NCBI RefSeq assembly: GCF_018446385.1
Contig: NC_055991.1
Span: 119,455,794 to 119,519,793 of the forward strand
Direction: 5' to 3'
Source of the DNA: Zingiber officinale
Taxonomy: Eukaryota > Streptophyta > Magnoliopsida > Zingiberales > Zingiberaceae
DNA: 64,000 nucleotides
In this document: positions 57,601 to 64,000 of the stretch, piece by piece
How the letters are laid out: each line of letters starts with the position of its first letter
Numbering within the stretch: the stretch's first letter is position 1
Position numbers and translations under genes: made by a program
The notes under the pieces: model-generated
Told to the model about the DNA's origin: nothing
The model's database searches: none
Seen by the model: the letters and a program-made list of their open reading frames with translations, nothing else

Positions 57601-60600
57601 AACCTTGGTAGGTTATTAACGACAACCTTGTTTGATTTAAGTAATCAGTGATTTCTGTTAATGCACCATCCTCACCACGTTAGCAATCAGGGAATATAAC
57701 CTGGAATCGTAAAACCTTGGAAGCCTTAGGTTTTCCATGATTCTGGGGTTCACAACATTTTTTTTTTCCAAAATTATCCTTCGAGGCGAGCAGGTGGCGA
57801 CAACGAGCAGGCGGTGACTACGGAGCAACAACGGTCGAGGCCAACCATCGCCAGGACTGAGCAACAATAGCCTAGGGCGCACAATTCTTCTCCAAACAAC
57901 GTCCTACGACCAAACTATGGAGGACAGTGTCCTCGTCGACTGACAGCAATAGTGGAGATGGGGCCGGCGGTTCGTAGATGAAGCGACACCGACGGCTTGC
58001 GGAGGAGGTAGCACCGGCGATTGCGCGGGTGAGGGAGCAGCGGCCCAAGGCGTACAATTCTCCTCCGAACAACGTCTTATGACCAAACCATGGAGGGCAA
58101 CGTCCTCGTCAACGAGCAGCGATAGCGGAGATGGCGTCGGCAGTTCGCGGAGGAGGTGAGGCACCGACGACTTGTAGAGGAGGCGGCGCTAGCGATCGCG
58201 TAGGTGAGGGAATCAACATACTGAAAATCATCGGGGAGATGGGGAGAAGCACAGTAAAGTGACGAAGAATTAAAAATTTTAATCAAATATTTAGATTATT
58301 TTAATTATTATTTAAAATCTATATAAATTTATTTTAAAATTATAAAATTATAAATCAATTTTATTTATTTATTACATATATTATCAACTTATTAATTAAT
58401 AATAATAATATTATTAATTTAATTTATTCTAAAAAAATAATCAAATATGAAATTGATCGAAGAGTAATATAGTAAATGTTAAATTAAATTATAGCATTAA
58501 CTAGGTTGAACCAAACAAGATTAGGGCTATGTTTTATTCCCCATAATTTTGGTTATGTGATTATCTAGTAATCACATAACTAAGGTTATGCACAGTACCT
58601 TGAACCAAACGCATGTTTTAAATATCTTAACATATTATTAAATTAGGAGATATCATATCTATAAGGAGGTGGTGCTTGAAACAGAGGATTAGTACTCCTC
58701 TTAAGCTGTTTGAAATGTGTAGGTTTCCACTGTGCAGAGTTAATGCTTCACAAAAGATTCTCTAGTGATCCGGAAACATAAGTTCATTTAATTGTCAAAA
58801 CATGTCCAAGTCTGATGCTTCTAACAGTTGTTTTTTGGATGAGGATCCTTGATGTGTATATAAACAAAGAATTTCCTTACTGTGTTTTGGTTGTTATCTA
58901 ACAATTGATAAGCTGAAGCACCAACTCACTTCTTCTTGAGCTTTCCTTTAAATGTGACATCACCTGTGCAACTTATAAGAAAGGCGTACTTGCAATCACT
59001 ATATAAAAAATCGAATTGAAGCTTAAAATTTGCAGCAATAGTTTTATCTATACAATGTGATATATAAATTACCTTTTTTACAATTTATATGGAAACTTCT
59101 TCTCATTAATCATTACCTGTATTTTTGCAAGTTTTCTAAGTTAAAGAGTTGGCAAAATTTCAATTTTACCATTTTGTAATCCATTCTATGATGTGCACCT
59201 GTTGCTTTCTTTTATTTGTCTCGATGTTTTTCTCTGATTATCTGTCTAGTTTTAGACTTGGAATAATTATAGGTTGACTAATCTCTTCTTCGTTTTTTTC
59301 CTGCAGTATGGGGTGGTGATCCTGTTTATCCAACCATCAATTATATTCAAGATCCTAATGAAGTAATTGATTTTAGGGGGCCAGATTTTCATGAACCTAC
59401 ACCAAATATGTTGTCTTATCTCATGGAGGTAAAATTCAGTCTTTCTGCAAAATCACTACAATATCAAAGCTAGTCAATATTCAACTAACACCTCTTTACA
59501 CCCATGATGTGAATTATATTTCTTAATTCTTAACTTCATGGTCTTTTTTCTCCTAATGAACATGGGTATAAATTTAATGTGATCTTCAACCCATAGCTGA
59601 TATTTCAATTTTGTTTGAGTTGAAGGAGAAATTATGACTATGCCATTACTGAATAGAGCTCTTCTAGGTTAATAAAGGCAGGTACAACTTACAATCTACA
59701 AAGTATGACATAAACAACTTAGTAAACTAGCTTTAACTAGCTATAAATTAAATTAGTCTAACAAAATGGAAGAGTATTTGCTGATCAAACACAACATAAA
59801 TGTTTCTATGGGCTACATTTTATTTTCTGCCGAGAATATTGTATATTGTTTGACTTAATTATTTATATTAACCTCATAAATTTCCTAAAAAACTGATCAT
59901 GTTATAAGAACATAAAAAACTGATCATGTTTGGGTATAGTATGAGATTATTCTACAGCCTATGTACTGATTTGGAAGAGAAATCTTGGTAAACCAAAGAT
60001 GATGTGCGTAAAAAGTTTCTTTTTAACTGTATTAAGATCATTTTTTGTAAACTTGTATTGTCTAGTTTCTAACTGATTCATCTTCTACATCTTATCATGC
60101 TACTGTATTTGCTCTGTTAACATGTTATCATGCTCAAACACGCCAACATACCATCTCTACAAGTTATCATGCTCCTGTGATGAATTCTGGTGGCAAAATT
60201 GTTTGGTGGTAAATAGTAAAGTAGTTGTCATCTATGCTTAACGTGACAACACTTATTTACTCAAATTATTTTTATAAATGAACATAATGGATGTACTTAA
60301 ATTCTAATTTCTCGAATATTCTTTTGTGGAAAGATTGTTATTTTTTGTTGGTTGCTATTCCTTGAGATGCTGCTACCATGTCAAAACTCTCTTTAATGGA
60401 ACTTTAACTTTAGTTGATTGTGACCAAGAAATCATAGATTTCATTTGGTGGCCAGGAACGCCAAACTTATTAATTTGGCTGATAAATTACTTGGAGCTTG
60501 GATAGTCAATGTTTGATTAGTTGTACTTGGACTGGAGCAACAAACCTATTTGAAGTGACGCTTTTGGTACCAGAGAAACCCATGTATGAATAAGGATTTG

Positions 60601-62642
60601 ATTTTATTTCCACACTAACTATTCTGGACAGTGGCTTGGTTAAGGAAATCCACCATAGCTGTAGGGAAAGTGAATCTTTGTAGTGTGATTGTCACTACTT
60701 ATGGACCTGAGCATGGGGAGGTCTGAACCTTCTTCTGGACTTTGGTTTATAGCTTGGCAACATGCAAATCTTTTTTGGCACACAATTGGACTTTCTGTGA
60801 CTAGATTTATTTCATAAAAATGGCGGCAGTGAGTCTGGAAAAAATGTGTTAACCATATTCAGATATGCTGTTTAATGGTTTGTTTGTTTGTTTCAGCATG
60901 GCAAAATCATATCAAGGGAAGATCTTGAGAAAATTTTGGCGAATGAGAAAAAACAAGAGCTAGAGGTAATCTAACTTTTTAGGTTCACAATAAAAAGGAT
61001 CTGTATTTGATTAAGCTTGCTCGGCCTTTGAGCTGAACAGATACATAAAGATGCATTTTCTTAATATATTTTTGCTTGTCAAGTATCTCGTGATATGGTA
61101 GGATAACTTCAATTTAATCAACCTCAAATAGTTGTGGCTGATTTATTGTTGTTTCATTTTGCAGATCACTGACATGGATGAAGCTTTGGCAAGTGCTGTT
61201 GACATTGGGGATGATGATGATGACGTGAGCAGAACTTTTAATCCTATGGACTCACATTTTACTCTCTTTTATGAATCTTGACTCATAAATTGCTATTTCT
61301 CGGGCTACTATGCACAACTGTATTAATTTCAAAGCTAAAATAATTTTCTTATGCTCTTTTTTTTTTTTTTAGTTTTGGATTTTTTGTGATACTGCTTCTT
61401 TTGGGTCAGGATGAAGAAAGTGAGGGAGAAGAAGACAAAGAAGATGATGAAGTCGAGGAGGAAATTACACGCAACTGGAGTGTTCTGAAGTCTACCCCTC
61501 AGCTACGTAAATCCAAGGTACAATCACTGCAGATTTGATGAGTCATGATATGAATATGAAAACTATTATTTTGTCATAAACCTTTCATATCTCTTTCATG
61601 AAGCAAACTAAGAAAATAGTTATTTTTATTCCGTTCTCTAAGAATAGCTACTCACTTTCTCGTCTCCTGTTTCGTGAATCAAATGCACCATTAGTTTAGT
61701 TTCATATTTTATTACCCATACACTGGAAGCTGTATGTTTGTATGCCATGCTAATATGATTATATTCATTCTTCCTTACTAACTTCCAATTTTTACGTTAA
61801 AACTTGATGATAGTTGTCAGTCATTTTGACATTAAGAATGTTTACCCTTGGAATCCCTTAGAGGAGGGCTCCTCCAATTTTGAGAAGCTCTCTCTTGTTT
61901 ATACAGGTGAAATACCGGTAGAGAGGAATTTGAATTCCTCTTCTCAAACGAGATTTATCTCCAAATCTCTACCAAACTCGGGAGATGAGTTACCATAGTG
62001 GGGGATTGGAGATTTTATCTTGATTTGCCCATGAGCTTGGGAGATCTCGGGAGTGGTCAGCGAACACTCAGGAATGTCGTAAGGTCAGCAAGTCCATGCT
62101 TCCAGTTAGAGTAAATCTCATCTTTGAGTGACCGGGCAAATCTTGGTGTTGTCCTCAGTAGGTGGTGTTAAGGTAAGGTTTGCGCGAGGGGTGTCGAGGT
62201 AGGGTTCAGCTGGCAATGTCATGGCGAATGGAGCTAACCTTGTAGGAGACAAGGATACCCTCATCTGTTTTACACTCTTGTATGCTCTCTCCCTTCAGGC
62301 ATGGTCAATAAAGATGAGGCAAACGAATTACTCTGAAACTCTCTTCCCCCATCCTCTCTTCTCTTCCACCTTGCATGGATAAACATGTTCTAAAGCCTCT
62401 GGACATAAAAGGAGAAGCTTTGCAATAGATTAGATAATGGCATGGTTTCTTCTTAGGTTTTGCTTAAAGATTTCATTTTCTTTTTAGTTTTTTTTTTCCT
62501 TGTAACTTATTATTCTTTTTTTTTTTTCTGATTACCAAAGAAGGAAAAGCCAAAGAAGAAAGATGCCATGTCTCTGGAAGAGGCTATAGATGATTCGGAG
62601 AACATAACTGATTTTCTTATGGACTTTGATGAAGAAGAGTGA
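54652..62642 (+). CDS. HMR: HEMERA / pTAC12 plastid transcription and phytochrome-signalling protein
   Basis: Exons are 54652-54685, 54782-54861, 55066-55743, 55970-56082, 56746-57005, 59307-59428, 60897-60965, 61165-61224, 61410-61517 and 62541-62642 (541 aa). The Arabidopsis protein is of similar size (527 aa). It is a dual plastid/nucleus protein: a subunit associated with plastid RNA polymerase (PAP5) and a transcriptional co-activator in phytochrome signalling. The N-terminus (MTSFSHSWLFQDQFVRRLRS) looks like a transit peptide. Conserved blocks follow: SYMDSTSGQLEPASGARASI, WWNWRKPEKEQWSRWQRRRP, YRIMMGTDIRIKRDPLAMRM and DPVYPTINYIQDPN. An acidic low-complexity region (exons 8-9) precedes the C-terminal ITDFLMDFDEEE, which matches the short acidic activation motif known for HMR. 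All introns are GT-AG and the gene looks intact. Confidence 0.97.
57571..58616. mobile_element. non-autonomous TIR DNA transposon in HEMERA intron 5
   Basis: The left end GGGTGTGTTTGGTT and the reverse complement of the right end, CATGCGTTTGGTTCAAGG, are inverted. TTTAA occurs at both flanks (57566-57570, about 58617-58621), but the exact target duplication is uncertain. The interior has a GC-rich half (57,780-58,215) and an AT-rich half (58,270-58,500). No transposase is seen. Confidence 0.65.
57870..58215. repeat. 173-bp tandem duplication inside the intron-5 element
   Basis: The block GCGCACAATTCTTCTCC...AACAACGTCCTACGACCAAAC at 57877 recurs, slightly changed, at 58050. GCGGAGGAGGT-type text follows in both units. 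Open frames across it are compositional. Confidence 0.85.
61810..62400. other. GC-richer insertion-like segment in HEMERA intron 9
   Basis: About 590 bp in the 1.02-kb intron 9 differs in base composition from the flanking AT-rich intron and has repeated words (GGGAGATCTCGGGAG, GTAAGGT, CGGGCAAAT). I see no clear terminal inverted repeat or target duplication, so the nature is open. Confidence 0.4.
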
Positions 62643-64000
62643 AGACTATGAATCACTGGTGAGTACATATATTATGATGATGTAGCATTTTTGCATCTTC
62701 AAATCCACTATGAAAAACTTTCATAGTCAATGAATTATTATTTATTTACATACTAAATATCAATTATCATTTCTTAACCATTAGCATAATCATTTTGCTC
62801 TATGGAGAAATAACAAATAACATGACATCCACCATATGCCTTTCATGATCTATAACCATGAAAATGGTTGTAAGATGAGATGGCAAGAGTTTAATTTTTT
62901 TTAAATGTTATTTTAATAATAATTTGTAAATTCCAAAAGCATTGTGCAAAGGAGATAACTTTGTTGAGCACATTATTTTTAATTATTATTCATCTGCTTT
63001 TATGCAGCAAATGCCAGAGTTTTTGGTCACTTTTTCCATCATTGTGCTGTTGTTTATTTCAATGCATTATCATTTCTTAGTCTTTACTCCTTCAAAAGGA
63101 TTACATATCATGATGCATCATATAATTATATTTATTCTTTAAAAAAATATTAAAAATAATTAATCCAAAATATATATATTTATTGGTGACAATTGTGGGC
63201 CATTATTTTTCCCATGTCACACTCTTACAATTGCTAAATAATGCTTCTATCAAAAAATTTATTTCTTTATTTACTAATATATTTTCTCAAACATCATTGG
63301 CCTTGTCCATTTGAAAAGTGGAAAAGAGGGGGAAAATTATTGGAAGCGTAAATAATTGAGTTGGATACCTAATTTCAAATTTTAATTAGTATTAGCTATA
63401 TCTTGGTTCAACTATTAAATAATCTCTAATTTGTGATTTAATTTTTTTTTAAGTTGGTATTAAATATATGAGCCTTTGACTCGACTAATTCTATGGATGA
63501 TCAGTTCATATGAAGTTTTCTATTAGTCATTTGGATAAATCAGAGAAATGCACGTGGAGATTTATTTTGACAGACAGCGTTCTCAGGTTCGTCACTTGGG
63601 TAAACCATGGTATCCTGGCTGGGGGCGTTCGAAAATAATAAGAATACTTATGAATTACACTGCAACAAAACAATAAAAATTAAAAAAAAAATTAGATTTT
63701 TTTTTATGTATTCGTATTTGTTTTTATTTTATAATAATTTGATCTTTATTTTGAGCTTGTTCGATTTTCAAGTAAGTTGATAATTAAACTCTATACCAGT
63801 TTTGGACTTCAAATCAATCATGAGTTTTTTTTGAATGAGGACACCATTGGGCCCCTCATGTTTCCATCTCCCCCTCTTTTGTTCTCCATTGTTTTTATTA
63901 TTTGTACAAATTGCTAGCTTATCACTTCTTTGATCGGAAGTTTAGATTAATCCAATTTACAAAAATATAAAATAATATATTTTTTTTACTAAATAAATTC
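62643..64000. other. 3' flank of HEMERA and AT-rich intergenic DNA
   Basis: The first few hundred bases probably hold the 3' UTR. Beyond that the DNA is AT-rich with no gene, RNA or transposon end that I can support. Confidence 0.5.

Overview
This is nuclear DNA of a flowering plant, most likely a monocot. The genes have many GT-AG introns, the intergenic DNA is AT-rich, and long LTR retrotransposons are nested in it. The protein families (plasma-membrane H+-ATPase, HEMERA/pTAC12, a plant RID3-type WD40 protein) are those of land plants. The palindrome-rich LTRs suggested Zingiberales to me, but that is only an impression.

Layout. 0-3.4 kb: the 3' end of an unrecognised minus-strand gene and a hAT-like DNA transposon with an 8-bp target duplication. 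4.0-4.8 kb: a Tourist/Harbinger-like MITE. 6.0-10.8 kb: ribosomal protein L7 (minus) and a CPYC glutaredoxin (plus), diverging from a shared promoter of about 0.5 kb. 11.7-17.2 kb: a complete 16-exon plasma-membrane H+-ATPase (minus) with a likely GC-AG intron. 18.4-18.85 kb: two tRNA-derived SINEs. 20.1-41.2 kb: a repeat block, made of a Ty3-like LTR fragment, two copies of a roughly 5-kb Ty1/copia-derived mosaic, and a Ty3/gypsy chromovirus (Tekay/Del type) between them. 43.0-44.5 kb: a syntaxin-6-N-domain protein (minus). 46.3-49.8 kb: a RID3/IPI3/WDR18-like WD40 gene (plus) with a SINE in intron 4. 51.16-52.90 kb: a solo LTR with a perfect 5-bp target duplication. 54.65-62.64 kb: a complete 10-exon HEMERA/pTAC12 gene (plus), carrying a DNA transposon in intron 5.

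The host genes are unrelated housekeeping genes and form no operon-like unit: translation (RPL7), ribosome assembly (RID3/IPI3), redox (GRX), proton pumping (PMA), membrane trafficking (SNARE-like) and plastid transcription with light signalling (HEMERA). All exon models were assembled by hand from splice signals, reading-frame continuity and family knowledge. The summed coding lengths are 244, 133, 955, 355, 437 and 541 aa, and those whose usual family size I know fit it.

The strongest unusual signals are: (i) arrays of near-perfect 24-28-bp palindromes with a fixed ATCGAT core and co-varying outer arms, inside LTRs of different families; (ii) a GC-AG intron in the proton pump gene; (iii) a segmental duplication with a datable hAT MITE insertion and matching empty site; (iv) a decayed minisatellite filling glutaredoxin intron 1; (v) duplicated promoter segments upstream of two genes.
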